A stretch of DNA of 64,000 bases, from NCBI GenBank assembly GCA_037367405.1, contig JAZKJV010000148.1:1116001-1180000 (forward strand), given 5' to 3'. This DNA is from Ottelia alismoides (Eukaryota > Streptophyta > Magnoliopsida > Alismatales > Hydrocharitaceae). The number at the start of each line of letters is the position of its first letter. Position 1 is the first letter of the stretch. Made by a program: the position numbers and the translations under genes. Below are positions 1 to 12,182 of the stretch, piece by piece. The notes beneath the pieces were generated by a model. That model made no database searches and was not told where the DNA came from. It worked only from the letters and a program-made list of their open reading frames with translations.

Positions 1-452
1 TTTACAAAGCAACTATGAGACCTGCTATCCTCGATGGATATGAGTGTTGGCCTGTAAAACATATACATGTGCAGAGAATGGCTGTAGCAGAAATGAAAAT
101 GCTAAGGTGGATGTGTGGACACACTCGTAAAGATCAGATTGAGAATGATGCAATTAGAAATAAAGTTGGTGTAGCTCCGATCGAGGATAAGATGCGAGAA
201 AACCACTTAAGATGGTTTGGTCATTTGCAAAGAAGATCAGCTGATGCACCAGCTAGGAGCTGCGAGTGCTGAGATGTTGAGCCGGCTAAGAGAGGGCAAG
301 GACGATCCAAGAAGTATTGGAAAGAGATTATACGAAGGGATCTCATTTTTTGGATATAAGCCTGAGATTGACCCAAGATAGATCTGAATGGAGGCGAAGA
401 ATTCATGTAGCTGGCCCTACTTAATTGTGGTAAAAGTCTTTGTTGTTGTTGC
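1..452 (+). mobile_element. RTE-type LINE, 3'-terminal fragment
   Basis: Decayed 3' end of a non-LTR retrotransposon. Residues encoded from 15 to about 270 show the C-terminal signature of plant RTE-like polyproteins ([20 protein letters not shown], then [10 protein letters not shown]). The same block recurs in this window near 10700-10880 and 24783-24930. It is followed by a short 3' UTR and a (TTG)n tail at about 440-451, the usual RTE-clade terminus. The reading frame breaks after about 270, and the 5' part lies outside the window. Confidence 0.85.
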
Positions 453-690
453 AGTGTCCCTGACGGGTGCAGTACAATGCACATACTCTCCGACAAGGAG
501 ATTCAGTTTGACTCACACTCCAGCTCGTTTGTTCCTCCTTACCTGCACGACGTGAAAAACATCCTCGACAGCAACCGACAATGTGTATGCGTTGAGTTGA
601 TATTGTCCATAGTATCCTGTAGCGTGAGTTTGAGATTTCTTTCTGTTTGTCCAAGCTGAACATAGCATGCTTCGGTTTGAGGGGGAGTAT
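453..690 (+). other. Unassigned stretch ending in copia pol terminus
   Basis: Only the last 50 bases can be interpreted. They resemble the usual end of a copia polyprotein (SK-L near HAP-, then stop) followed by the purine tract gagggggagt at 679-688. The part before that has a short open frame with no recognisable domain. Confidence 0.35.
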
Positions 691-976
691 TGGAGTATAT
701 GTGTGATGCGTCACTTATATGGTAGATGGGCACATCCAGTTGTTTAGTCCCACATCGACCATCTGTGGGGTGTGGAGACTCAATGAGGGTTATATAAGAA
801 GTCCCTCACCCTCTTGTAACAGTTGAGAAAGTGCAATGCAACATATGACCCTCTGAGTCCTCCTTCCATTGTTTCATCCCGCTCCTTAGGGAGTAAGGTT
901 CCACGTATAATCTCAGTGTTCCTGAAGTTTTATCATTTATCTTTAATTCCGCTTCTATACTTCTCATATTCTAACA
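691..976 (+). repeat. Ty1/copia-type LTR
   Basis: About 286 bp, starting TGGAGTATAT directly after a polypurine tract and ending CTAACA. It has a TATA-like gttatataag near 788 and the CCCACATCG motif common in plant LTR promoters. It is the right-hand LTR of an otherwise lost copia. I see no partner LTR in the window, so the exact ends are inferred. Confidence 0.55.
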
Positions 977-1029
977 ATTTCCATCTTATTGGCAGATGAT
1001 TATTATTTTGGTTCTTATGAATGAGTAAC

Positions 1030-1850
1030 ATACAGTGACTGGATATAGCCACAAACCAGTGTTAGAGAGCTGTGTTCATCTATGCTATTTCTCTTCATGT
1101 TGGCTGCTGATGCTTTGGTGTTGGGAGTCTTGTAAGGTCATATTTTTTCTGTCAAGAGTGACCACAAGAATGCCTTTGTGGTCAGGTCTCTTGACGTTTC
1201 TGATGAAGTTTCGGGTCTGAGGGTTAACCTTCAGAAATCGAACTATATTTTGTTCCATCTGACGAATACACTGCCCTCCGCTGCTTGATGACGTTGGCGA
1301 CACCTTGCATGAGCTTGTCTACTACATGCTTAGGTCTCCCTCTGGCCAGCTTTGGATATGTATTTGTGGACTGGGATAGGTCTTGGAGCATATGGAGTGA
1401 CTATCGGAGGATTATTTTATATGGTCTCATCTAGGGGTGGCATGCTTGTTCTATTAGGATTTTCTTGTCCTCTAAGTCCTTGCGTTTTTATGGTTTTATG
1501 CTTCATGTTGGTATAGCTAAGAGGATGGATGCGATGTGATGTCAAGGCCTCGTGTGGTGGGATGCCTTTTGAAATATACGATCGATGATGTCAAGGGTAT
1601 TAAACCTGCCACTCCTTTCAAAGCAAGTGTTGAGGTTGCTAAAAATGATGATTGTTTCTTGAAGAATGTTTTATTCTGTTGTTATTGGCAAATTTTGGAC
1701 TTAGCCAAGTAGGGTAGACCCTTAATGCGTTTTAATGTGTGGTGAAAGTAGTTCCTCTCTTATCTGATTTCCTGGAGTTGAAGATGGGAAACGGGGCACC
1801 TTTTTTTGGCAGGTGTTGGATGTATTTCCCTAGGTAGATGAATTTTGCAG
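1030..1850 (+). pseudogene. L1-type LINE reverse transcriptase fragment
   Basis: Heavily frameshifted remnant. Around 1090-1260 the frames together give an L1 reverse transcriptase segment after the active site: a degenerate ADDALVLG-like stretch, then VSGLRVNLQKSNYI. The part up to about 1850 resembles the linker before the zinc-finger region of plant L1 ORF2 (GNGAPFFGRCW). There are many stops and no intact frame. Confidence 0.55.
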
Positions 1851-3269
1851 AGGTTTTTCATGCTTTTGTGGTTGATTAGCCACCTTTTGGTCTTTCCTCT
1901 CTTACTCCAGGTTTTCAAATGCATTCGGACAGTCAGAGCTCCAATTTTAGGTCATGCAGAAGGAAGAATTTATCACCAAGGTTTATATCATGGCTTCAAA
2001 TTTCAACAAAATTCCACTGAAAAATTCTGAAATTTCCATTTGTCTAGGTCACCGAAATCAAAAGATAACTTCATCCCTTTTTCCAGGATTTCAATTTAAT
2101 GTCAACGAAATTTCATCGACATTTTGGCGAAACAACAAAAATAAGAAAATCTACATTTTGCTTTCTTCGAAATTTACATATATTAATGAAATTTCACATA
2201 TTTATTCGCCTATTTGTTGACTTGTTAGAGGACTTTCCTTTGTTTGAAGAAGTTTCTCTAGGTAGTTTCTAAATTTTAAATCTAAATTCAAACCAAATCA
2301 AGTAACACAATATTTAAGAGTTAAATTCTAGTTTTAATTGAAGAGCTTTATATTGAAGAATTTTATATTTTTCGTTATACATATTGATTAGTATTTATTA
2401 TATGCGAAAGGCTATTGACGACGGATGAGATTGCGAAAAGGAACGATAACTTGAATGAGATTTTGGAGGGTTGACAAGGAGGTGGGTTTCGCTTTGAAAT
2501 CTCACTTCTAGGCGTTCGGTAGAAGGCGGTCCCGTTCCGGGTGTGGTTGGCAGGGGAAACATGTTTCGAGGATCTCGGACATGGAGGCAGGTGAAATGGC
2601 GAGGGATTTCTTTGAGGAAGAGGCCAAGCGAGCATTATATCAGCTTAATACGGATGTGGTGTTGGGACCTGATGGTTTTCCGATCCTCTTCTATAGTGAG
2701 TTTTGGGAGACGGTCAAGGGGGACTTGATGGAGGTGCTTGAGTAGAGCAGGGGAATATGTGTTTCGACAGGGTAAACAAGGCATTTATCTTTCTGCTGCC
2801 TAAGAGGGAGACACTGGTTAGAGTGGAGGATTACATGCCTATCACATTGTCCAATGATATAAATATATCTCTTGGTATCGAAGATCCTGGCCAACTGCTT
2901 GAAGGATGTTTTGCCTCGGATCATCTCGCATGAGCAGACGACATTCGTCCCTGGTCCAACGATGGCGGATGTCTTGGTCATGGCTGCGGAAATGGTGTCT
3001 GACTGTATGAGGAATAAGGTAAAAGGGGTGCTGTGGAAGGTGGATTTCTCCAATGCGTATGACTTGGTAGATTGGAGTTTTCTTTGGGCGTCATTTGAGA
3101 GAAGGGGATTTCCGATCATATGGGTTGCGTCGGTCAAGCGATGTGTTACAACTGCATCTCTTGCTTTGCTGATTAATGGTGGACCGGAGGGAGGATTTTT
3201 CCAGCCGTAGAAAGGGATCATGCATGTATGTTCGTTGGCACCACTACTTTTTGTGATTGTAGCAGGTGC

Positions 3270-4308
3270 CATGGTTGCAGAAGTCGGCGGTCGGTATTCG
3301 GTTGGCAGGGTCACTGACTAAGGATTAATCAACAACCGGGAGATTATTTGGATCTAGTCAGGCATTAGTTGGTTTTGTTTATTTTAATTATTTTAAATAT
3401 ATAATACTTATACTCATTTATATTCATCTGTTTAGCAGTTTTAATATTTTTTAGTGCTTAAAAAATTACAACAAGAGAGGAAAAATGATAATGTGACAGT
3501 TGTGACCTACAATATGCACTGAATATGTTGCTTAATATGTTGAATATGTTGTTAAAATTCTAAATATTATATACGAATATGTTGAATATAACATACAAGA
3601 TTATGTATGTGCTGAATATTCCATGAATATGTTGAAAACGATCTATATATGTGCTGAATTTGTTGCTAAAAGACTAAATATTTCTCTCATTATAACCGAC
3701 AAAAATTTATACGTGCAAGATTTGTGCAACTGAAGATGATAAATCAAATATGATTAATATATTGCGAGATTATAAACCCAAATGCATACAAGCGATGTCC
3801 AAATCATATGTAAAAGGTCGAAAAAGGAAACAAAAATAACAAAAAAAGCAAAAACCCTAACCTAGGTCTTGGATGACGAGGTTGGGGCGATGGGGAAGCT
3901 CTGAGGAAAGAGGTGGCTGTAACTGGGACCTCCGTTGAGGTCAGCGATGCTGAGGCAGAGACTCCTTCGGTTGGAATCTGACTCGAGCTCGAAGGAGGCG
4001 ATGTCGAGGTAGAGACTTCTTCGACACAGAGAGGTTGGGATTCGGACTCGTGCCGAAAGGAAGAGATTTTGGCGTGGGGGCGAAACAATAACCCTCAAAC
4101 CTTAATCGGGTAATCAGGCCGGTCTCCACAACATGAATATCGCCTAAGAAGAAATCGGGCGATTAGTCGGCCGACTAGCCTGACTACTCGCTCGACTAAT
4201 CTGGCATATCCGAGTATTGCCCGATTTGGGCTAGTCTACTCAGTTACCCTATCGAGTCGACTAATCGGACCGACTAATCGGGTTAGTCGATCGATTTTTA
4301 CAACAATA
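3270..4308 (+). mobile_element. hAT non-autonomous element, family II, 1039 bp
   Basis: Termini CATGGTTGCAGAA and, inverted, TATTGTTGTAAAA, flanked by 8-bp duplications gcaggtgc (3262-3269) and gcagatgc (4309-4316). It is inserted in the L1 RT frame. GGTCACTG lies at 3309-3316, 39 bp from the left end. The subterminal regions are rich in CGACTAATCGG-type repeats, and the interior is AT-rich. A GC-richer block at 3800-4130 has overlapping short - strand frames (serine/threonine/proline-rich) with no known domain and no transposase. Confidence 0.85.
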
Positions 4309-4858
4309 GCAGATGCATTGGCAATGATGATGCAGTTGGCAGTCTGTGGGAATTGGTGCATTGAGTATCAGAGGGAGGAGATATCCTTCTACTCCTGCAA
4401 TATGCTGACGACACTATGCTTTTCATGGGGGTTGAGGAGGAGAAGATTCAAAGAGCTTCGAGCATCATGGATATCTTCGAGGACGTTTCAGAGCTTCAAG
4501 TCAACATGGATAAGTCGGTGTTTGTATCCTTTGGGCTCGCGGAGGAGGAAGTGTGGCGTGCTTCCGAGGTGCTTCCGAGGGTGGGAATTTGGTGCTCTTA
4601 GAGCATGTTCTCTCGGCCATACCGATTTTCTTTTGTTCCACCAAATACTTGCCAGCAAGGGTGTGTGGGAAGGTTGATGCATTGATGAGAAGATTCTTTT
4701 GGTCAGGTGGACGGCAAGAAAGGAAGGGCATCCACTTGCTAGATTGGGGCTGGGTGACGACGACCAAGAAGAAGGGTGGTCTTGGGGTGCGGTGTATGGG
4801 GGTGATGAATAAGATATTTATGGCGAAGTGGGTGGTGCGAGTGTGGGGGAAGTCGCAG

Positions 4859-5063
4859 CATGACCTCAAATTTCAACGAAATTCGGTCGAATTTTCGTCG
4901 AATATCGATATCCACTCGAAATCAAAATTCAACCGAAATGACCGAAATATGGGGGCCCTAGTACAAAAAATGACCGAAATGACCTAAATCCGGTCGAAAT
5001 TCCATCGAAATTCTATTTTGGTCGATATCGAAATAGTGACCGAAACTGACATTTAGGGCCTTG
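4859..5063 (+). mobile_element. hAT MITE, family I (205 bp)
   Basis: Ends CATGACCTCAAATTTC and, inverted, CAAGGCCCTAAATGTC. The perfect 8-bp target duplication agtcgcag is at 4851-4858 and 5064-5071. The interior is built of CGAAAT/ATTTCG repeats and contains GGGGGCCCTAGTACAA. It sits within the L1 remnant. Confidence 0.92.
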
Positions 5064-6479
5064 AGTCGCAGGACCTGGTATGTCGTTGCTCAGGAGGATC
5101 TATGGTGTTACGATGTCTTTGGAAGCCGTTCAGGTTTGACTTCTGTCATCGTTATGGAAGGGGATTACGTTGATCATTCCAGTGATTACCTCGATATTGA
5201 GAGCAGTTCTAGGGGATGGTATGGGATTCCATTTCTGGAAGGATGTTTGGACAGAGGATGGGGCATTGGGGAGCGATTCCCATGACTCTTGAGGCCGGCG
5301 ACTGAATGGGAGGTGTGCGTGCAACATGTATGGGACAATGGGGCTTGGTCACCAACGTTCTTATGTGCTTTGTCGGAGCAGAGGTTTGGGGAGTTCCTTT
5401 CTCTTTAGGCGGAACTGCTGCAGGGTGAGTATTCATCTTTAGGAAGAAACCATTTTTGTTGGAGTAATGGGAGGTTTACAATACAAAAGCCTATCGTCTT
5501 CTGGTGGAGGACGTGGTGGAGGTTTCCCAGGAAGTTCGTGTCGACGCGAGCCTTATCTGGAGGTGTAAAGTGCCTAACGGGGTCAAGATCTTCCTTTGGG
5601 TTTTCAGACTTGTGAGGCTCCTTACAGAGGGTCGTCGGGGGCAACTGCTGGGGCTGGAGGATGTCTCCTTGATAGGTGCGGTGGGAGGATGAAGGATGCT
5701 GATCACTTATTTCTCTTGCCCAGTATCTATTGAGGTATGAAGACGAGCAAACATCACATGACAGGCACGGGGTGACTGCTCTGCCTTTTAGAGGGATATT
5801 CGTTTGGTCTGTGGTTTTGGCCATGAGGACTATGCGTACCTATATGCGTTGATATGATCAATTTGGTGAGCTAGGAACAAGGTCATCTTTGGGGGAGAAG
5901 ATTTTTAAACAGAAAATACATTGGGTCATTGTAGTGCTCTATGTATCGCTGTATCGCTTGATGGACATGAGAGGATGTAATCTTTCTTGTATTTTCTCTC
6001 TCTCCCTCTCTCTTTATATATATATGCGCTCGTTGCTTTGGGCCCCAAGTTGGGGCACCACCCTCTTTTTCCTCAACAAAAATCATGGCTTTTGCTCCTA
6101 TTTTAGCATACAATTCTGATTCTAGGCAATACGTTGCTCCACATATCAATATATGTAATGATTATGACTTTAATACGACTTCAAAACTTATATTTACAAT
6201 TCTAGTTTATAAATAAGCTTGTATTTCTATTTTATTTATTGATTTAAGAATACTAAAAACCTTAGTTTACGGAAAAAGTCAAGTTTAGAGTTATTTCCAA
6301 GATTTTCGACGATTTCTTCGTAAGTACCCGGCTTTCTCTTTCCAGAGTTGGCGAAACAAAAACGAAATCCGAAATTTAAGGTGTTTCTTTCTTACGACTT
6401 CTCTCTACTATAAGGAGTATGCGCGACTGTACGAGTGCTAGGTTGTTAGCAACCTTCCAAATCTTATGATGGTAAGTAT

Positions 6480-6697
6480 CATGGCCTCAAATTTCAACGA
6501 AATTCGATCGAATTTCTGTCGAATATCGATATCCTGTCGAAATCGAAATTCGACAGAAATGACCGAAATGACCGAAATATGGGGGCCCTAATACAAGAAA
6601 TGACCGAAAATTCAGTCGAATTTCGACCGAAGCTCTACCGAAATTCCATTTCGGTCGGTCACCGAAATGATGACCGAAACCGACATTTCGGGCCTTG
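6480..6697 (+). mobile_element. hAT MITE, family I (218 bp)
   Basis: Ends CATGGCCTCAAATTTC and, inverted, CAAGGCCCGAAATGTC. The perfect 8-bp target duplication gtaagtat is at 6472-6479 and 6698-6705. It is the best-preserved family I copy here. Confidence 0.93.
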
Positions 6698-7345
6698 GTA
6701 AGTATTTGCCTACTATCATGTTGGATATAGTTTATGCTTGTGAATGCTACACAGTTTCTTGGTATTAATTGATTTGTTTGTATATTGTATAACATATATT
6801 TTACGATCCTATGATATAGAATGCATTTATTAGAAATATATGTTAGAAAGATTTGTGTTTGTGTATGTATGTGTGTAACTTATTTTATTTCTAAAATTAA
6901 ATAGTTTTCTAAGTTGAAAGTATTTTGGTTATCTACAAGCTTCAATCTATCTTCGTTCTCTATTTTCTTACATAAAATATAATTTTACTAGTACTCTTTG
7001 TTGATCTATATTTTTCTCTATTATTATTGCACGTGTCACCATTCTCTTGGTTTCTAATTTCGTTTCCAAATCTAGTTCTGATCCTGTGCAGCATGGTACT
7101 TTTTTTACCGTTGGAGCGATTCGATGAAAGTTTAATGAAATATATCATGTTAATATCTTACTATTAGCAAAAAGCCATGTATTTCTATCTTATTTATTGA
7201 GTTAAAGAATATTATAAATTAATTTTAGAAAATTGAGTTTTTAAGAAATCTCACAAATTTCCGATCATTTCGTTGAAATTCCATCAAATTTCTCTTTCTA
7301 TGCTTACCAAAACAGAAATCCGACATTTATGGCCTTGGTTTATGG

Positions 7346-8274
7346 ATGTTTTTATGCTCTATTGACATTTGTTGTCCGCTTGCAATACTGGAGAGGAATA
7401 TGTGAAGCTCTTGTTCTTCCGACATTCCTTCTCGAGGGAGGGCTGGAAACGATTTGAGATTATTTGGTTGGACTAGACTGGTATAGATTCCATCTGGCAC
7501 ACCTTTAGGGAAAGCATAAAAAAGGTTGATGGTGCTATGTATAAGTTTTGAATAGAGACAATGCCGTGTATATAAGAAAGAAATGCAATAATGGCCAGTT
7601 CAATGATATGTGCTATTTGATTGTAGAGAAATGATGGATGTTTGGATATGTAAGGTCTTACATACCTGTGTCGCATTATTGGACTCCATAGGAGGGAGAC
7701 ATGTAATTTTACCCGTAGCCTTTTTTACCACTTTGCTATGAATTTTCAACGACCACAAACCTCCCGAGGACATCCTTTGACTTTAATTTTTTTATTGTTG
7801 TTTGATTGACTGGTCTCAAGTCTGACTATATTGAGGAGTGTTGCGTGTTAGGTAACCGACAACCAGTGCAAGAGAGGCAAATTCCTAAATAGTGTTCTTT
7901 TAGGAATTTGTCTCAAATCAGTTTGGATCTTTTCAACATGGATTTAAGCAAACATTTAGATTTCATTGTGGCGTTCCCTACTAGCGATGCATTGCATCAC
8001 CCAAATGCAATGAGAAGTTGGCAAGGGTCGCTACATCAATGCCCTGATGTAGTTCAAAATTTGCAAAGGTTCTCTCATGATGATGCATGCGAGTAAATAA
8101 GCTAGTTCTGCTGCATCGCTATCCGGATGTAGTCCAAAATTTACGAGGGTCATCATGTGATGGACACATGTGAGTAAGAAGCTAGTCCAAAAGAGGTTGC
8201 AAATGAAGTTACAAATAGGTAGTTGAAATATTGGCACTTTGACTAGCAAATCCATGGAGATAGTAGATACGATG
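7346..8274. other. Non-genic stretch with an 80-bp tandem duplication
   Basis: No gene recognised. A degenerate tandem pair with an 80-bp period lies at 8031-8110 and 8111-8190; each unit encodes a PDVVQNL-like string. The block at 7668-7770 is about three-quarters identical by eye to 11265-11365. 7390-7680 may be L1-derived but is too decayed to assign. Confidence 0.4.
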
Positions 8275-11059
8275 GAATGAAGGAAGATCAAGTCTCCAAG
8301 AGATAAATGGGTTGGTAAGAAAGCAATGGAGATCGAGAAGACATGCTTTAAATTTTGGTATTTAGGTAAAGATAAGAGTAGAAATGATGTTTAAGTGGTT
8401 GTTCATAAGGATTTGATGGATTATGTTGTTGAGGTGCAAAGATTCAGGGATCGGATTAATTTGCTAAAAGTGGTGCTCGAAGAAGAAATTCTGAATATCA
8501 TCCTCAGTTTATGTTCCGCGAATTGATTTAGATGAAAGTATTAAATAACTTTTTTGGGAGGATTTGTATTATATTACGTAAGGAATCCCACAAAGAGATG
8601 ATTTGCATATGTGGAGATCTTAATGGACATATGGGAAAGAATGCTTCGGGGTATGCCGGTGTTCATAGGGGACATGACTTTGGTGATAGAAAAGAAGAGG
8701 GAAAACTCATTTTGAATTTTGTAATGGCTAATGATCTTTTCATAGCAAACACTCTCTTCAAGAAGAGGGAGGAACATTAATTACTTATGAGTGACCCGAC
8801 TAGAATAGAGATAGATTACTTTGTGTTGAGGAGAGGAGATCGGTTGTGTTGCAAAGATTGCAAAGTAATCCTATGAGAGAGTTCGACCACCCAACATCGC
8901 TTGTTAGTCATGGATGTGTAAATAAAAGGGTTTGGTAAAGAAAAGGAGGGTTTCCAAGATCACTAGTACTAGATGGTAGAATCTTCAATTGAAACAATCA
9001 AGCTTCATGGAGAAAGTTTTAGAAGACTTATCTTGATATTGTAACGGAAGTGCAAACGAGACGTGGGAGGTGGTAGCATCTTATATCCGAAGGGTAGCTA
9101 AAGAGATGCTAGGCAAGTCAAAAGGCGGAGCTCCAGGGCAAAAAGAGGTTTGGTGATGGAGTGGAGGAATGCGAGAGAAGAAGCTCTAAATTAGAAGAGC
9201 ATGTTTTAAAGTTGTCTAAATATAGAACAAATGAAACTGTCACAAAGTACAAAATAATAAAGAAGTAAGTAGAGATGGCGATAAGCGAAGCTAAGTTAAA
9301 AGCTTATGAAGTTTTGTACAAAAATCTCGATTCTAAGGAGGGCCCAAAAAGATATATTCATGTTTGTTAAAGCAAGAGAACGAAAGAGGAAAGACCTTTC
9401 TCAAGTGAGATGCATTAATGATGAGGAAGGTTACGTGCTTGTAACCAGAAGGATATAAGGACTAGATGGAAGCAATCTTTCATAAGCTTTTCATTGGGGA
9501 AGGAAATAAAGAGACCACTTTGGGAGATCTAACTAGTAGTGAGAGTTACTTGAATCGTGCAAGTTATAGACGAATACAAAGGAAGTAGAGGTGGCTTTGG
9601 AGGTTATGAGACATGAGAAAGGTATAGGACCTAATGACATTCCTATAGAAGTTTGGAGAGTTTTAAGTGAGCATGGTTTGACTTGGCTTACAAATTTATC
9701 AATGTTATTTGGCGAAACAACTTGAAGATTGGAGTAAAAGCATCATGATGTCTCTTTATAAAAACAAATGAGACATTCAAAATTGTTAAAATTACTGAGG
9801 TATTAAGCTGATGAGACACTATGAAAATTTGAGAAAATGTGATCGAAAGAAGGTTGAGGCAAGTTTCCAAAGTAAAAGAAATTCAATTCGGATTGATGCC
9901 AAGTCGCTCAACTATTGAACCCATCCACTTGCTGAAGAGAACAATGGAGTTTTGAAGAGCTAAAGAAGAACCTCCATATGATTTTTATTGATTTGGAGAA
10001 GGATTATGGTTTTGTCCTACATGAGATATTATAGAGAGTTTTGGGGAAGAGATAAGTACAAATCCTATACATTAACCTCATAAAAGATATGTATGATAGG
10101 GCTTCATCTTATGTAAGGATACAGTCTGGGAATATTGGCTATTTTGACATCAACATTGATCTGCATCGAGCCTAAACTTTGAGTCAATTCCTTTTTACTT
10201 CGATTATGGACGAGATGACAAGTTACATTCAGGATGAGATACCTTGATGTATGTTATTCACTAATGATATTGTGTTTATTTATGAGACTATAGATGGAGT
10301 AAATGAGAAGATTGAGGTCTGTAGACATGCATTGGAGATTAAATGATTTGTTTAAGTAGGGCTAAGATTGAATATATGTAGTGCACTTTTGATGGAAGCA
10401 ATGGTGAAGGAATCGAGGTGAAGATTGATGACGATGGCATTCAGAAGAGAGATTCTTTTAGATATTAGGATCTATTTTACAACATGATGAGGAAATTGAT
10501 GGAGATGTTATTATAGAATAAATGCAGGTTGGTTAAAGTGGAGATGTGCCTCTATTGTTCATCGTGATAAGAAAATTCCTTTGAAAATCGAAGGAAAGTT
10601 TTACAAAGCAGCCGTGAGACCTGTTATGATCTATGGATCTTAATGTTGGCCTATGAACCATAGACATGTGTAGAGAATGACATCAACAGAAATGAAAATG
10701 CTAAGGTGGATGTGTTAACACACACACACACACGTAAAAATCGGATTTGGAATGATGCAATCAAAAGGAAAGTTGGTGTGGTTCCGATCGAGGATAAGAT
10801 GTGAGAAAATCGTTTAAGGTGGTTTGGCTATTTGCAAAGGAGGTCGTTAGCTTATGCACCTGTGAGGAGATGCGAGTTTTGGGATGTTGAGCCGGCTAAG
10901 AGAGGATGAGGAAGGCACACGAAGTATTGGAATGAGACTATATGAAGGAATCTTAGTTTTTTGGATCTAAGCCAGAGAATGACCCAAGATAGTCTAAATA
11001 GAAGCAGAGAATCCATGTAACCGACCCTACCCTATGTGGGAAAAGGTTTTGTTGTTGTT
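8275..11059 (+). mobile_element. RTE-type LINE, long decayed copy
   Basis: The longest RTE copy here. An APE-type endonuclease remnant starts at about 8285 (degenerate LQETKWVG-like). The endonuclease motif CGDLNGHMGKNASGY is at about 8606-8650, continuing as GVHRGHDFGDR. RT remnants run from about 9600 to 10500: the GLMPSRSTIEPIHLLKRTM motif near 9893, the DLEKDYGFV block near 9992, and a decayed catalytic box near 10255. The C-terminal cysteine/histidine block is at about 10700-10880, and a (TTG)n tail is at about 11050-11058. Stops and frameshifts throughout. The 5' end appears truncated inside the endonuclease. It lies upstream of the first visible LIG1 exon. Confidence 0.85.
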
Positions 11060-11245
11060 TCATTGGTGAGATGATGTTAACCGATAGGGAGACGTGTTTG
11101 AGATTATCAAGTAAGACTTTCATTCTCAAGTCTTGCTAAAGAAATGGTGATAAATCAAATTTCTCATTTCTTCATTTGATGTATAACTGATTGGAATACC
11201 TAATCATGCTGCATATAAGAAGGTTTCTATCGTTTATCTTACATT
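11055..11245 (+). repeat. Degenerate copy of the LIG1 intron/exon junction
   Basis: This stretch parallels 12002-12210, the end of the intron and start of the first visible LIG1 exon. The shared order is ttcattgg, gttaac, the caaatttc...cattt...ctgatgtataact block, then aagaagg-ttcta. The copy reads gcat where the true acceptor has gcag, and the coding part has decayed. It looks like an old local duplication. Confidence 0.5.
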
Positions 11246-11365
11246 AAAAATGTCACTTGATTGGTGTCGTATTATTGGACCCCTTAGGAGGGAGGCTTGT
11301 AATTTACCTAGTTTCCTTTAAGACTTTACCCTTTGCAATAATTCTCTGATGACCACTAACCTCCC

Positions 11366-12001
11366 CAACCTCCCCAAATTCAAGAAGGCCGGAAAGGTGG
11401 AGCATCATTTCATTATTCCCCTCCAGAGCGGACGAAGGTGTGGAATCCCTTTGGTCCAGATTAGCCACCTTAATGCACTTGCCATGATCCTCCAACAAAG
11501 GCTATTCCCCACCACTCTTCTACCACTTGTTATGCACGATCTCAGCACTATGCATGCTAATGAAATCAAGAACTGAACTGAGTCCGTTGTGAGATAAATA
11601 TCATGCCGGTCCCTATCGCTTTTGCTTCGCATGATCTGCTATCTAATCTTTATTGCTCACCGCGTAGCCTTGAGCATGAATTCAATGGGGTCAGTTGTAT
11701 AAGTTTGAAAAGAGCTAGTCCTTTGTTATGTCTTTTCTTCTTAGTCGCTAAGAGGGGATCTAGGACTCGGTCTTTCACCGAGTAATGGAGGAATATGCTT
11801 CATTTTAATTTATCCGACATCCTTCAACATCTAATCTCAGACTCATTCCGAGGTCAACCTGGGAGGCTTTACCTGTCTTGCTAGCCATTTCACCAAGTAA
11901 TTGCATATGAGCATGTACCATTTGTAGTACACACAACTATGTACAAACTTTCCCTAAATTAGTCGCCTTCAATGGTCATCTTTGGCTGTAAAAAACTCTT
12001 G
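11366..12001. other. Intronic or upstream stretch without recognised gene
   Basis: Several short open frames on both strands (for example 11603-11785), none with a recognisable domain and none continuing the LIG1 protein. No TIRs or LTR ends seen. Confidence 0.5.
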
Positions 12002-12182
12002 TTATTTCATTGGATAGATAAGGTTAACTTATTGGGAGGTATCCAACTGTTTGTGTTTGTGGTTATCAAAAAGACTTTCAATGCATTTATAAAGACTTGC
12101 TTTAAAGAAAGGTTGATAATTCAAATTTCCCATTTTCTTTTCTCTGATGTATAACTTGTTGGGATATCTTATCATGTTGCAG

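Larger units (their letters stand above)
2400..6084 (+). pseudogene. L1-type LINE ORF2 (RT and zf-RVT), interrupted
   Basis: Plant L1 ORF2 remnant. The pre-RT linker at about 2560-2730 includes GPDGFPILFYSEFWE. RT blocks at 2870-3210 include VSKILANCLKDVLPRIIS, TTFVPG and KVDFSNAYDLVDW. The catalytic YADDTMLF is at about 4402-4428. The zf-RVT region at about 5540-5640 has WRCKVPNGVKIFLWVFRL. Frameshifts and stops show it is dead. It is split by a family II hAT element (3270-4308) and a family I MITE (4859-5063). Removing the first, with one copy of its TSD, restores the collinear frame VIVADALAMM. The 3' end is near 6084 in a short A-rich stretch. Confidence 0.8.
1989..7337. mobile_element. 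Probable large hAT element or composite (family I ends)
   Basis: The left end CATGGCTTCAAATTTC at 1989 and the inverted right end at 7320-7337 (reads CAAGGCCATAAATGTC on the - strand) match the termini of the short family I MITEs in this window. The flanks are gtttatat (1981-1988) and gtttatgg (7338-7345), an imperfect 8-bp target duplication. The 5.3 kb between is mostly an L1 LINE (about 2400-6084), a family II element and two family I MITEs. The original element was probably about 1 kb and later filled. No transposase is visible. The low TSD identity leaves chance possible. Confidence 0.42.

Noticed and set aside
477..659. A 60-codon ORF as a host exon
   Set aside because: No family recognised, no splice context, and it runs into the end of a copia pol.
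8100..8160. RYPDVVQNL read as the LIG1 segment KYPDVV upstream of exon a
   Set aside because: The neighbouring residues do not match DNA ligase, the string is part of an 80-bp tandem repeat, and no suitable splice sites frame it.
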